64,000 nucleotides of DNA, from the NCBI GenBank assembly GCA_037974335.1, contig CM075727.1:91314602-91378601 (forward strand), given 5' to 3'. This document shows, one piece after another, positions 1 to 11,636 of the stretch (the stretch's first letter is position 1; each line of letters opens with the position of its first letter). The stretch comes from Prionace glauca (taxonomy: Eukaryota > Chordata > Chondrichthyes > Carcharhiniformes > Carcharhinidae). A program made the position numbers and the translations under genes. Under the pieces are notes generated by a model. It did not search any database, was not told the DNA's origin, and worked only from the letters and a program-made list of their open reading frames with translations.

Positions 1-641
1 TTTAATTCCATTCCCAGCTTCTCATACTCCCTTCCCAGATCCTCAGTCCGCATTTTGCCTACGTCGCCAGCACCCACATGTACTACAACGACTGGGTTCT
101 CACCCTCCCACTCCAGATTCCTCTGCAGCCCAGCTGCGACATCCTGTACCCGAGCACCAGGCAGACAACACACCCTTCTGTGCACTTTGTCATTGTGACA
201 AAGGACAGTGTCAATACCCTTCACCCCACTATCCCCAATCACTACTACGTTCCTTTTCCCCTTCTCTTTGCCTATGTCCTGCTGCATCACTGTACCGTGT
301 GCAGTTTGCTCACCAACCTCTCTTGCCTCGTCCTCTTCCAGACTGGAAGCAAGAACCTCAAACCTGTTATGCAGGTTAAGAGGCTGAGGCCTCCTCTCCT
401 CACCCCCCTTCCTCCTCCCAGCAGCCCCCTTTTGTCCCTGACCCTTAGATTTAGCCAGTCTAGGGGCACCCTCTCTCCCCCTGATGAGCCTCAGTGTCTG
501 TAGCTCAGAGGCCAGCTCATCCACCTTGAGCTGGAGCTCCTCCAGCAACCTGCACTTACTGCAGACATGGTCACTGGGAAGGACCCTGGGGTCCACCAGT
601 TCCCACATCATACAGAAACCACACATCACATGCCCCTCCAT
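1..641 (-). CDS. LINE ORF1 protein, zinc-finger/coiled-coil/esterase type, incomplete at window edge
   Basis: The frame is open from the ATG at 641 to base 1 (213 codons). The start was chosen because it is the first ATG after the 5' UTR and is followed at once by cysteine pairs: CGFC at residues 7-10 and HVCSKC around residue 25-30, a pattern like the PHD/CCHC fingers of CR1 ORF1 proteins. A leucine-rich stretch (LLEELQLKVDELASELQ) suggests a short coiled coil. From about residue 130 an SGNH-esterase-like domain starts with VVVIGDSG, whose Ser is the usual nucleophile, followed by a block ending VVVVHVGAGD. ORF1 proteins of CR1 elements bind nucleic acid and help form the retrotransposition particle; the esterase role is not settled. 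No disabling change is visible in this part. Confidence 0.8.
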   Translation of the reverse strand, partial: MEGHVMCGFCMMWELVDPRVLPSDHVCSKCRLLEELQLKVDELASELQTLRLIRGREGAPRLAKSKGQGQKGAAGRRKGGEERRPQPLNLHNRFEVLASSLEEDEAREVGEQTAHGTVMQQDIGKEKGKRNVVVIGDSGVKGIDTVLCHNDKVHRRVCCLPGARVQDVAAGLQRNLEWEGENPVVVVHVGAGDVGKMRTEDLGREYEKLGMEL

Positions 642-892
642 TATTCACTGTAATTTTTGTGAAAAAAAATTTTTCCTTGTTTCTTGCTGTAGTAGTAATG
701 GGGAAAAAAAAAAAATTTTTTTTTCCTTGTTTTTTTTTCAAACGAACTCACCTGTCCTTTTTTCCCTCCAGCCCTTTTTGATATTAAGCCCTATTAGCTC
801 ACTCTGCTTCCCTCTCACTCCACTGCCCGCTCAGACGCTGCCCGCTTCCTACACCAGGCCTCCTTTTAAACCTAGCGCTGATTAGAAGCAGG

Positions 893-1836
893 CTCGTCCA
901 CAACTCGTTCTAAACTAGCAGTAAAGACAATAAAATAAATGCTTTAAACAGTTCTACAAAGAACAAAGTGCTTTAAACTTATTTTAAACAGGTTTTTAAC
1001 AGGTAAATTCTTAGCTCTCTCTCTCTCTGCTCAGCAAACAGTGAAAGGCTTCACCGTGTGGCCCTGATAATTAATTTAAATTAAAGCAGCTTCGTCCACA
1101 ACTCGTTCTAAACTAGCAGTAAAGACAATAAAATAAATGCTTTAAACAGTTCTACAAAGAACAAAGTGCTTTAAACTTATTTTAAACAGGTTTTTAACAG
1201 GTAAATTCTTAGCTCTCTCTCTCTCTGCTCAGCAAACAGTGAAAGGCTTCACCGTGTGGCCCTGATAATTAATTTAAATTAAAGCAGCTTCGTCCACAAC
1301 TCGTTCTAAACTAGCAGTAAAGACAATAAAATAAATGCTTTAAACAGTTCTACAAAGAACAAAGTGCTTTAAACTTATTTTAAACAGGTTTTTAACAGGT
1401 AAATTCTTAGCTCTCTCTCTCTCTGCTCAGCAAACAGTGAAAGGCTTCACCGTGTGGCCCTGATAATTAATTTAAATTAAAGCAGCTTCGTCCACAACTC
1501 GTTCTAAACTAGCAGTAAAGACAATAAAATAAATGCTTTAAACAGTTCTACAAAGAACAAAGTGCTTTAAACTTATTTTAAACAGGTTTTTAACAGGTAA
1601 ATTCTTAGCTCTCTCTCTCTCTGCTCAGCAAACAGTGAAAGGCTTCACCGTGTGGCCCTGATAATTAATTTAAATTAAAGCAGCTTCGTCCACAACTCGT
1701 TCTAAACTAGCAGTAAAGACAATAAAATAAATGCTTTAAACAGTTCTACAAAGAACAAAGTGCTTTAAACTTATTTTAAACAGGTTTTTAACAGGTAAAT
1801 TCTTAGCTCTCTCTCTCTCTGCTCAGCAAACAGTGG
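893..1836 (-). repeat. Tandem array of 198-bp monomers in the LINE 5' region
   Basis: The landmark CGTCCACAACTCG recurs at 895, 1093, 1291, 1489 and 1687, exactly 198 bases apart, giving four full units and one partial unit of about 150 bases. I could see no difference between units, so the array expanded very recently. Each unit has a CTCTCTCTCT tract, several TTTAAA and TAAATAA motifs and a CTTTGTTCTTTG stretch on the transcribed strand. Its place directly upstream of a LINE 5' UTR is like the promoter monomers of mouse L1; a promoter role is inferred. Confidence 0.9.
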
Positions 1837-1839
1837 TTC

Positions 1840-2960
1840 TATTTTTACAATCCTTCTAAAATTGTACCATTTAGTTTATATTGTCTGTCCTCATTCTTCC
1901 AATCTAACTGCATCATTGCACACCCCTCTTAAATTTCATCTGTCCATTTCACCAGCCTGTCTGAATCCTAAAATCTGTTGTTACTTTCCTCAATTCCAAG
2001 TTTCGTATCATTGGCATACTTTGAAATTATGTCCTATATAGCCAAGTCCATGTTGTTAAACTATATCACAAGATCCTGGCATTGATTCCCGGGGGCCATG
2101 TATGTTTGTTTCCTCCAGCTAAAAAAAATACCAGTAACCAATATCTCTGCTTTCTGTTTCTCAGCTGCCATTGTTCCTTTAGTTCCACGGACTTCAATTT
2201 TTCCAGCAGGCCTATTTTGTAGTTCTTTATTAAACATCTTCTGTAATTCATTCTACATCAAATGTCCTCCTCCTCGTTAACTCTCTGTAATTCAAAGAGT
2301 TTTGTGAAGTTAGGTAAACATGATTTGCCTTTAACAAATTCATTCCATTTTAGTTCATTTCATTCATTAGCCCATGTTTTTCAAATACCAACTTATTTTG
2401 TGTCTCCGTGTTTTCCTACCACCAATATTAGGTTGACTGTTGTGTTGGTATTGGGGTTTAATTGCCCCTCCTTTCTTGAACAGAGGATTAGCAGTTGCAA
2501 TCCCAATGCTCTTTCAACACTCCATTGTTTTAAGGAGCTCTGGGAGCTTGTGGCCAGAGCCCCCACAACCCCTTTCTTCCCTCAGTACCTAAGATGCCTC
2601 CTATCTATACTAGTTGAGTACCACTAATCTTTAAGTACCTCCTTTATTTTATCTGATTTAATATTGCTGCCACCTTCTCCTTTAATGCTACATTGACAGC
2701 GTCCTGCTCCTCCTCAGTGAAGACAAATGCAAAACTCATACTTTGACTATAGCTGTTAATTCTTCAAGTAGACTTTTTTTGTGGTCCGTATACAGCCCTG
2801 TGATTACACATTTACTATTTAAGTGTGAGAAAATACTTTTGGGTCTCCTTATTACTTGAAAATAAATTTTCAGGTTCCCTTTGCCCCTCATTTCCTTTTT
2901 TTTGGTTGACCTCTGTACTTTCTGTACTTAATTTGGTTCTCTGGTCAATTACGAACTGAT
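1840..2960 (-). mobile_element. Old CR1/L2-like LINE remnant
   Basis: Weak but repeated resemblance, on the minus strand, to the RT and C-terminal region of CR1-type LINEs, for example a stretch near 2690-2730 that reads like the ACTEEE-type segment ahead of the RT domain. It is much more decayed than the LINE at 1-1836, with no frame longer than about 120 codons. The young LINE abuts it at 1836, so the young copy probably inserted into this fossil. Confidence 0.4.
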
Positions 2961-3289
2961 GCTTCTCCAAACCCCTCTTTTGCTGTTTCGTTTAAGGGAG
3001 CTCTAGCTTTGGATGGGAATCTATCTACTCTTAACAAAAGTAGAGTTCTGCGGATCATGGAAATCTGAAATAGCACAAATGCTAAGATTGAGATAATCTG
3101 TACTGAAGAAAGATCATTTCGACCTAAACCATTAGCTTTGTTTCTCTTCACAGCTGCTGCCTGACCTAAGTATTTCCTGCAATATTTTTATTATGTTCTT
3201 TACACAAACACTCTCTCCTTTGGAGTCCTCCCTCCAATTCAGAGAAGTTGGGACAGAATTGATGATAACAGGTTGTTTCCAGTAGTAAA

Positions 3290-3480
3290 ATGAGGGTCCA
3301 TTGACATAAGAGATTTAGGAGAAGGGTAGGAGAAACTATTTGGAGATTGTGGGGCTGTGGGATCCCGACTCAACTTGCTGATTGAAACGCAATTGTGTCA
3401 ACATTTAAGAATAGGTTAGAGAGGTGTTTGAAGGAAAATGGGGATTGAGCAGATAAGTGGAATTAGAATGCTTCTATGAA
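3290..3480 (+). mobile_element. LINE 3'-end remnant
   Basis: The stretch containing CATTTAAGAATAGGTTAGAG resembles the conserved end of CR1 ORF2 (STFKNRLE-type) followed by a short 3' tail. Only this segment is recognisable. Confidence 0.35.
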
Positions 3481-4700
3481 ATTTAACACCCCAGAGAATT
3501 GGTTAGCTGAATAACATATTTCTGCGTTGTAATTTGCAGATAGTCATAGAAGCAGAGCTGTCTGAAAATGACAGTATTGTCTCTTGTGCAGCCTTCCAAC
3601 GGTGTTCTGTGTTTATTTATCATTTTCAAATCAGGAAAATAGTTACCAGTGTTGATGAGATGTATCTTTTGAAAATAGACATAATTTGTATCCATTTTTT
3701 TCTGAGGATTGAGAAATTATCAGGAGGTTGACAATTGTGTGTGTTTAATTTGTAGATTCTGATGAGGAAGATGACGCTGGCAATCAGAAGCATTAATAGG
3801 TAAGGAAAATGGCACTCTTCAAGTCCAGCCACGTGAGTGAGAGTACTGACTGGCAGCATGGTTTCACAGTTACACAAAAAGATAAAAGCTATTATTAAGT
3901 GCACTTTAATTCATCCCCTCTTTCTCTGGCCCATGCAATATTCTCTGTCTGTTTCAACATGCTTACTCTGTTTCTTCTCCACTGATTTTAGTTACATATG
4001 GTATTCTTCCTGCTCTATTGAATGTATGATGTTCAAAACAAGAGGCTGAGACGATACAGATGGACTTCTAATACCAAATTGTACTGTTACAATGGTCTAT
4101 AACAAGCTGGAACCTGAACTTAGCAGAAAGGATGACCAGAAAGGTGACAGTTTAAGCTAGTAGGTGGAAAGAAAAACTTGGATAGAAGCAGCAGTTTAAA
4201 TAATAGCTTGAAAACAAACAAAAGGGTAGAGCATAGATGAACAGTCAGAAATTGTATTTTGGACACCACAAATAAAGGGAAACTGGATGATGTAAAGTAA
4301 TTAAAGCAGGAGAGAGAAATAGAAATATTAGAGCTAAGGAAGCTGGGACTGTCTAGTCCAGTTAAGTTTTCTTTGTACAAAATATTTGAATAAATTGCCA
4401 GGTACAAGTTCAACTTGGAGGGCCTGACATGGTAGCTGCTAAGGCGGCATGACTACAAGACAGTCAGGACTGGGAACTATATCCCCACCAGGTTTCAAGA
4501 TCTACAGGAAAGACGTAAAAATGAAGAGAAGTAGTTTTAATGATGAAAGGATGTAATGAAAGATAAACAGATAGTGGAGGTTTTACAGATAGATTTAAGA
4601 AATATGATTTACAGTTGCAGCAGGAGTCATGAATAGCACCCCTTGTAGTAGCTCTGCAGTAATAGTTGTATAAATGCTATGGCTAAGCAAGCATGCAATA
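3481..4700. other. AT-rich stretch without a recognised gene
   Basis: No repeat family or long reading frame is recognised. A 44-base segment at 3756-3799 is bounded by a plausible acceptor (TTTAATTTGTAG) and a strong donor (GTAAGG) and is discussed under findings; this is not enough to call an exon. Confidence 0.4.
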
Positions 4701-4719
4701 AATGCAAAATAGTTTTAAT

Positions 4720-4790
4720 AGGATAAGGGGATTTTAATTTTCATATAAATTGGGATAATCAGACTCACAGTAAAGGGGCGCAAGGCCCTT
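4720..4790 (+). mobile_element. LINE endonuclease motif remnant
   Basis: Bases around 4726-4775 translate as GDFNFHINWDNQTHS, the conserved GDFN motif of the APE-type endonuclease in CR1/L2 LINEs. The sequence upstream to about 4540 may belong to the same remnant but is too decayed to assign. Confidence 0.5.
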
Positions 4791-4799
4791 GCAGAGTCT

Positions 4800-6530
4800 C
4801 ATTTTGGTTCGGGGCCATACTCTGGGTAAGCAGGAATAAGAGAGACTATACCAACTAATGTATGAAAACAACCAACTTTATTAGATAATTATTAATTAAA
4901 GGAAAATGACAAAAGACAACTTTACATGTATGTATTTGTAATATAGTATATAAGTACATACATTACAAATTAACCCCAAATTGGTCTCTTTACAAGAGCT
5001 CCCAAGATGGTGATATTTCCTTTTGTTCATCTATCATCCAATCTCTGAATAATCTTACATGGGGTGGACACTCCAGTCAGCCAATCGGTTGACAGGCTAT
5101 TGGCCTCCTGTATTCTTGAGTAGTTGAATAATCCACACCGATGACAACCCCAAATTTTAAATACTGTGGCCTTTTAAGTCCAACTCCTGGCTCCATTCCA
5201 GCCTTTTGAGGCTTTACTCAGACTTGAATATGAGCCCTTATCAAATTCACCACAGAGACACTGCAAGGTTTTGCAGACTCCGTAATATTCAAGGAGCTCA
5301 TGCATCATTTGATGGGTGTCTCCCATCTGCCGTCAATCAAACTGTATCTTTTTATTTCTCACCATGTTTGACCACCCCACACTCAAACTATTCATTGTCC
5401 TGACTTCAAGGAAAATGACTTAGTTAAACAAAGCCAACTTTTAGTTTACTAAATCTAGGTTGAGAAGGGAAAACAGTGATATAGACAAAATATCAGTATG
5501 GTCAGTATGAAAAAGGTGATCTTGAAAAAAAATGAAGGTTAATATCATTGTTTACCATTGATTAATGACTTAACTTGATCAAAGCACAATAATGTCTAGT
5601 TTTAAATCGAAATCTATAAAGTAACTTTGCAAATATTTAATACAAACTTAAAATCGAGAGCAAAACAGAAATAAAATGCAAAAATACAAATTTACAGAAG
5701 TTGGTTGTTGCAGGCCTACAATACATGTCAAAAGGGAAAGAAGTGTACTTGCCAAAAAAAGCAGCCATAGGCAACTAAAGTAGTAAGAGAAAACAAAACT
5801 AAAGAAAAGTGTACAGAAATGCAAAGAGCTTCTGATCTGGTGATTGTTAGTTTTGTTCTTTTTTCTCCTTCCTTGGAACGAGCATGTTTCCCAAAATGTC
5901 AAAGCTGCATCTAAACACACTAATTATGTTGCAACCATTCTTAATACAGAACAAAGAGTTTCCATGTGGCAGCTTCACACCTGCTGATGAAACTGTTGTG
6001 GCCAATATATCAGCTCTAAAAAGTTCTGATAAGAATCTCACAGTAGACCAACCGTGGTCGGTTGTGTTATATCAGGTTGTGCAAACTGCCATTACTTGTT
6101 GTGGTCCGCAGCCCTGACTAGAAATACCTTTATCTTGTAATCTTATGCCTCAGGTTCATATTGAAAACCCAACAAGACTTTAAACAAATGTTGCAATAAC
6201 TTGTGTTTTAAGTTGATATAAAAAGCTGCCATATATGTTAACCCTTTTGTAGATTGTAGCAGCTGGCACTTCAGTCCCTGGTGTTTGTTCCAGCACTCTA
6301 TATCTGTACCATTTTCTTGCCTTTGAACCACATTCCTTTATGTCCTTGGCCACCAAAATCTATTGATCCCAGACTTCAAATCACTATTGAAATTCCATAC
6401 CCATACCTTTTTGACAAGGATGTTGGGGTTGTGGTTCCAGATTTCCTTTACTCTTTAGTTGAAGGAACTGCTTCCGAATTTTGCCCTGGCTCTCATTTTA
6501 AGATTATTTCCCCTTGTTCTGAATTCCTTC
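4800..6530. other. AT-rich stretch without a recognised gene or repeat
   Basis: I see no credible coding frame, RNA gene or recognised repeat. The stretch has several A-runs and T-runs and a short near-palindrome (TATGTATTTGTAATATAGTATATAAGTACATACATTACA, in pieces, 4926-4966). Confidence 0.4.
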
Positions 6531-6735
6531 ACTGGAGCAAATAGTTTCTCCATTGTTAAATTGCTATTGTTTTGAGCAGCTTGATCAGATCAGCTATCAG
6601 TCTTCTGTACTCAGAGGGATACAAATCATGTTTATGCAACCTGTCCTCAACTTAACCCCCTCTTAGTCCCATTATTCTGGTGAATGTACACTGAATCGAT
6701 CCAAAGCCTGAGGTGTGATGCCAATAAATAAATGG
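6530..6735 (-). mobile_element. LINE 3'-end remnant
   Basis: On the minus strand this resembles the C-terminal coding part of an old CR1 copy, in the region corresponding to the RGDLI segment and its flanks. It is interrupted by the SINE that follows. Confidence 0.35.
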
Positions 6736-6747
6736 AGGGAGAACCAT

Positions 6748-7103
6748 AAAGTGGCTCAGTGATTAGCACTGCTGCCTCACAGCACCAGGGACTAGGGTTC
6801 AATTCCAGCCTTGGGTGACTGCCAGTGTGGAGTTTGCATGTTTTCCCTGTGACTGTGTGGGCTTCCTCTGGGTGCTCTAGTTTCCCTCTGCAGTTCAAAG
6901 CAGCATGGTGGCACAGTGGTTAGCACTGCTGTCCCACTACCAGGGACAAAAGATGTGCTGGTTAGGTGCATTGGCTATGCTAAATTTTCCCTCGGTGTAC
7001 CCTAACAGGTGCCAGAGTGTGACAACTAGGGGATTTTCACAGTAACTTCATTGCAGTGTTAATGTAAGCCAATGTGTGACAACAAATAAACTTTAAACTT
7101 TGA
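6748..7103 (+). mobile_element. tRNA-derived V-type SINE with an internal duplicate of its own head
   Basis: Head with box A-like GTGATTAGCACTG and box B-like GGTTCAATTCC, then the conserved V-SINE central block (TGGGCTTCCTCTGGGTGCTC) and a tail ending in AAATAAACTTTAAACTTTG. Near 6901 the element is broken by a second tRNA-like head of about 47 bases (GGTGGCACAGTGGTTAGCAC), after which the first SINE resumes at the expected point (AAAAGATGTGCTGG). Head and central block match the V-SINE superfamily, to which elasmobranch HE1-type SINEs belong. Confidence 0.85.
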
Positions 7104-7299
7104 ATGTTGAGCTGGCATTGATGGGTATGCCTTCTTTGTTGTAATGCTTTGTTACAATTAGCTGTAGAAGTTAAATTGGAATGATTCAAACGTTATATCA
7201 GGTACAATCTTAACTTTTCCCCTGTTATTGTGTATGGCCTATTTTCTACTTTACACTTTTTAACCTCAGCATGAAAAATAAAGCTACTCAAAATCTTTG

Positions 7300-8900
7300 T
7301 GAACAAATTAGAGTTTACCAACACAGAAGGAAGCCATTTGTCCCATGTCTGCACCAGCTCACGAAATAACTACCCAGCTAGTCTCATTCTCCAACTCTCT
7401 CTCTGTAAATTTATCACTTTCAGATATGTATCCAGCTCTCTTTTGAGCCTGCTGTGGAATCCGCCTCCAGCACTCTCCCTGACAGTACATTCCAAATTTT
7501 AAAAATACTCAGAAGTTTCTCCACAATCCACTCCTAGCTCTGTTGCTGACCATCTTGAAATTGTGACCCCTAGTCACTGGCATACCAACTAATGGAAACA
7601 GAATAACCTCCTTTACCCTGTAGAAATTGTTCATAATTTTGAACACCTCAATAAGGTCACCTCTTAATCTTCTCTGTTCCAAGGAGAATAAGCCAAATTC
7701 TTCTAATCTTTCCTAAAATCTTCGTTCATGGTATCATTCTAGTAAATCTCTTTTGCACTCACTTGAGTATCTTTCCTTAATATCCTTCCTTAAATAAAGT
7801 ACTCAGAACTCAACACAATACTCCAAATGTGTTCTGACCAATGATTTGTAGAGGTGTAACATCACTTCCTTGCTTTTATACCCTATGCCTCTATTTATAA
7901 ACCTATGGATTCTATAAATCTTCTCAACAACTGTTTCAATGTGCCTGACCATGTACTCCCCTCAAAGTTGCATAATTGAGCCTGGATTGTTTCCCCATGT
8001 TTCTTCTGCCAAAATGTATTACCTCAAGTTTCGCTGTGTTGAAATTCATCTGTTAGGTGTCTGCCCATTTGGCCAACTTGTCCACACCCTTCTAAAATCT
8101 CTCCACATCATCTTCACAATTCATTATTCTCCCTAGCTTAATATCATCTGCAAATTTAGAGATTTTGACCTCAAAGCCCATCTCTAAATGATTAATTTAA
8201 ATCAGAAAAAGCAAAGGTCCCAACGCTAGTCCCTGGACAAACACCATTTTCAACTCATCACCAGTCCAAGAAATGCCCATCTATACCTACCCTCTGTTTC
8301 CTATCTCTGAGCCTACTTCTAATCTTTGCTGCCAAGGAGCCATCAGTCCCTTTGTTAACCAACCTGCCACAATGCACTGTATCTATCACTTTCTGAAAGT
8401 CCAAATATACAACATCCATGGCACTCCCTTCATTCACTGCCTGTGTCAACTCAACAAAGAACTCAATTAAATTTGTCTTGCATGACTTGCCTTTGACAAA
8501 GTCATGTTGATTGTTTCGTATTAACTAATTTTTTAACTAACTGCAATTATCTAATCCCGAATTATGGCTTCCATCAGTTTTCTCAGTATTGATGTCAAGC
8601 TGACAGGTCTGTGGTTTCCTGGGCTATCCTTTACTCCTTTCTTAAACAACAGCGTCACATTTGCAATCTCCCAGTCCCCCAGAACTAATCCTGTGTCCGG
8701 GGAGACCTGGAGAATTTCTGTCAACAGCTCTGCAATTTGCTTCCTTACCTCTCTCGGCAATATAGGATGCATCCCAACCTGGCCTGGCAACTTCTCTACT
8801 TGGAGTGCTTTTTAGCCCCTCTTTATCTGTCACTATACTGCTCAGTTGCTCAACATCTACATTTTCAACTGGGTCACTGTGACATTTAATTTTTTTAAAA
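7300..8900 (-). mobile_element. Degraded CR1-clade LINE, RT and C-terminal part
   Basis: On the minus strand several short frames carry RT landmarks in the correct order from high to low coordinates: GNHRPVSLTS near 8600, VVYLDFQKVIDT near 8390, KQRVGIDG near 8280, then a decayed C-terminal part ending near 7305. Frameshifts and stops break the frame into pieces of at most about 90 codons. More diverged from family A than the copies at 15411 and 34803, hence older. Confidence 0.75.
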
Positions 8901-9144
8901 ATTCTGCAGAGCAATGGGACACTCTAATGAAACTCTAGCAGCTAAACTGGAGATGATGCGAGGAAAGGAGACTTTAGGCTAAGAGAGGATCTGGGCCTTT
9001 CTTGAAACACGAGCAACAGTGTTGTGATACTGTTTTTAGAAAGAAAAGAGAGAGGTTGATGAGTCTGCCAAATTGCTGTTTGATAATTGGAACTGATGTT
9101 ACTGTCAGCATGGCCATAGTTCTTTAATCTCTGTGTTGAATGCC

Positions 9145-9218
9145 ACAGTAAGAAGTCCCACAACACCAGGTTACAGTCCCTGTGTTTACCCCAGTCCAAT
9201 GCTGGCATAGCCACATTT
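9145..9218. mobile_element. Penelope-like element, terminal fragment
   Basis: CAGTAAGAAGTCCCACAACA is the outward (minus) terminus and the following GTTTACCCCAGTCCAATGC is the tip in the plus sense. Together they form a nearly collapsed head-to-head pair of the ends seen complete at 25001 and 26674. Confidence 0.7.
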
Positions 9219-9469
9219 TGAATGCCAAACAGCAGAGGAAGGATTTTAATGTGTTCAGCAGTGCTCTCACCTTGAACTGGAAAGTTTCATTGACTTTGTT
9301 TCCAATTTACACCCTTTTCTCATCTTCACACAACCTATTTCTGACTTTTGCCTTCCTTTCCTGGACTTCACTATCTTCGTTTCTGGGGATTAGCTGACAT
9401 TAGAATTATTAGAATCCCACAGCTGCCTTCACTACAGTTCCTTACACCCGGCTTCCTATAAGGACTCCA

Positions 9470-9960
9470 TTCCATTGTCCCAGTTGCTCTGTCTCCTCCA
9501 CTTCTATTCAGATGGTGCAACCATTCATTCTACCACTTCCAAATTTAGTTCCTGTTATCTCAGCTAAATGAAGATTGCCCACAGGCAAGGTTTGCAATCC
9601 CTCTACCTTGTCTGAGCTATTGCAAGCACTTCTCTCTTGCCCCTTCCTCCACCTTCTAGAATCATAATAAGGTTCCCTTGTCTCATCTTCCATCCCACCA
9701 GCCTCCATATTCAACCATTTCATTCTCTGCCATTTTTGTCCATTACAGCATGATGGCCACCATCAAATAGCTGCACCATTTCAGACTGTAAACTCTGCCT
9801 CCATCTTGTTGTGTGTGTTTTTCCTTTGCTGGTTTGGTCTTGTCATTTCCATCCAAACAGCTGAAATGTAGTCATTGGCATCTCATTTGAACACGTTTTG
9901 TTTCTTTTTGTCTCTTTGGTTTTTTCACCATGGAACCTTTTGTTGTTTAATCTCCATTGC
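9470..9960. repeat. Probable old interspersed repeat
   Basis: The C- and T-rich segment, with stretches such as TCTCATCTTCCATCCCACCAG, resembles a repeat I associate with shark and fish genomes, but I cannot name a family or a boundary from the sequence alone. Confidence 0.3.
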
Positions 9961-11582
9961 CCTGCACTGTATCACAGACCTTCCCTTTTCTCTTGCTGCT
10001 CCTTCCATGTGTAAATAAACTGTAAGCTTGTCAGTGTCATTGAGAATTTATCTCATTCTCCAGCATCAAATCAATCTGCATGATACTTTGCATTTATATT
10101 TAAGATGTAAATTCAATGCAGTTATCACTCAGTGCATTGACTGACTGGAGTAGATCATTGTGCATCTGTGTTTTCAGTTCTGAAAATTTATTGCAACTAA
10201 CTTGACTTTATTTCTCTCCACCCCACTCCCTCCACTTCAGCAGTTGCCTTGTGGTTGCGGCTCAGTCTGAAAGGGATAAAGAAGAAGTTTCTAATAGCTG
10301 AGTTGCTGAATTCTCCCATTACTAGAACTCCTGCCTGGCAATGGGAAGTCAGTGATTCACTTTGTGCTGTAGAGCCTTCACCTGATGGAAGTTGATCACT
10401 TTTACTGCCTTATGTCAGCTTTGAAATGGTTGCAGAATCCTGCTATCACTGAACTAACTTTGAATCCAGAATTAGCTCCTGCAACATTTCTCACAGTCGC
10501 TCATTTTAGGCTCCAAACCAGTCATTTCAGGGATTAATCATTTTACTGAGATATTTGAATATCGTTGAGAAATGTGATCTGGTTACCTGACTTTTATGGT
10601 TGAACTTATTCACTTTAAGCATATTGTTGCACTAAAATTGTTTTATTTTTATTTGGTCTTTCATTATTTTAAATGGAATTGGCCAATTGCAGCAAAACAT
10701 TATAAATTATGAGGTGTTTCTGAACATTCAAGTTGTTTTAGATTTATGCCTTATTTGTAAAGAAAACTATTTGAGATGCATGGGAGGGAAAATTGCATAG
10801 ATGCACAAGTAACTGAGTGTTAGCTCAATGTTCTGTGTTTCTACCCCAAAGCGTCAATACACATTACGGTGTGAAGATGTTACTTTCTGCAACCTAAGTT
10901 TATTAGAGTTTTCAAAGCATTTATATTTAGCTAGCAGCAGCAACAACTTAATGTTAGGCAGAGAAGTACCTAACATTATTGACAATGAAATCACACAAAA
11001 TGTTTTGTAACAAATTGAAGAATTAAAGGGAGTGTTAACTGTATCCATTAATTTCTCCAAGAGTTGCAAAAAGACCCAAAACTCAATGCAGGTGATGGAA
11101 TGTAATGTCTGCTGCTAATATTGGCAAGTAATTGGAATATGTCAGCTGCTAGCACTCTCATAGTGACACTCCGTTCATGGCGTGAGCCCTGGTGCAGTAG
11201 GAGTGTTTGTATTGAGATAGGGAGCACCAATGCAGATATTTCAATCCTTTTTAAGTTTTAATTACGTATCTTTTTAATAATCAAAGCAGTAGATTTATAA
11301 ACTAATGCAATAAGGCATTATAATCAATTTTAGTTGCTTGCAGACATTTTGTGTAAATATTATATAATGTGTTGTACAATAAGATATTCATTCATAAAAA
11401 AGGAATGCTGCTCGGGACAAGGTTCCAACTGTTGGTTAACCTCTCTCCAGCTCCCTCAGAAATGACATTGTTGGATTTTCAGATTTTTGTGCTTTAGCTT
11501 TAACAAAATGCTTATTTGATTTTGAGGCAATGATTGGCTGACCTCTGCCCCACAAGAAGCGCAAGAACAGGGCGCGTGCGCG

Positions 11583-11636
<54 letters not shown>

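Larger units (their letters stand above)
1..1836 (-). mobile_element. CR1-clade LINE, 5' part, young copy (family A), cut by window edge
   Basis: Read on the minus strand this is the start of a CR1-type non-LTR retrotransposon: tandem 198-bp monomers (1836-893), about 250 bp of single-copy 5' UTR (892-642), then ORF1 from an ATG at 641 running off the window at base 1. Bases 1 to about 435 match, with almost no difference, the ORF1 region of the copy at 15411 on the other strand, so the two belong to one recently active family. The 5' UTR holds A-rich runs and a TTTAAAAGG stretch. The far end near 1836 stops inside a monomer, as is usual for the outermost unit of LINE promoter arrays. Confidence 0.85.

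Noticed and set aside
78-503. 141-codon frame on the plus strand, repeated on the minus strand at 15410-15766
   Set aside because: Antisense shadow of LINE ORF1; it recurs only because the LINE recurs.
893-1836. Regular repeats resembling a CRISPR or satellite array
   Set aside because: No spacers; 198-base units are contiguous and end at a LINE 5' UTR in a vertebrate genome.
4800-5400. Possible LTR-like or DNA transposon segment
   Set aside because: No terminal repeats, no coding remnant and no target duplication could be found.
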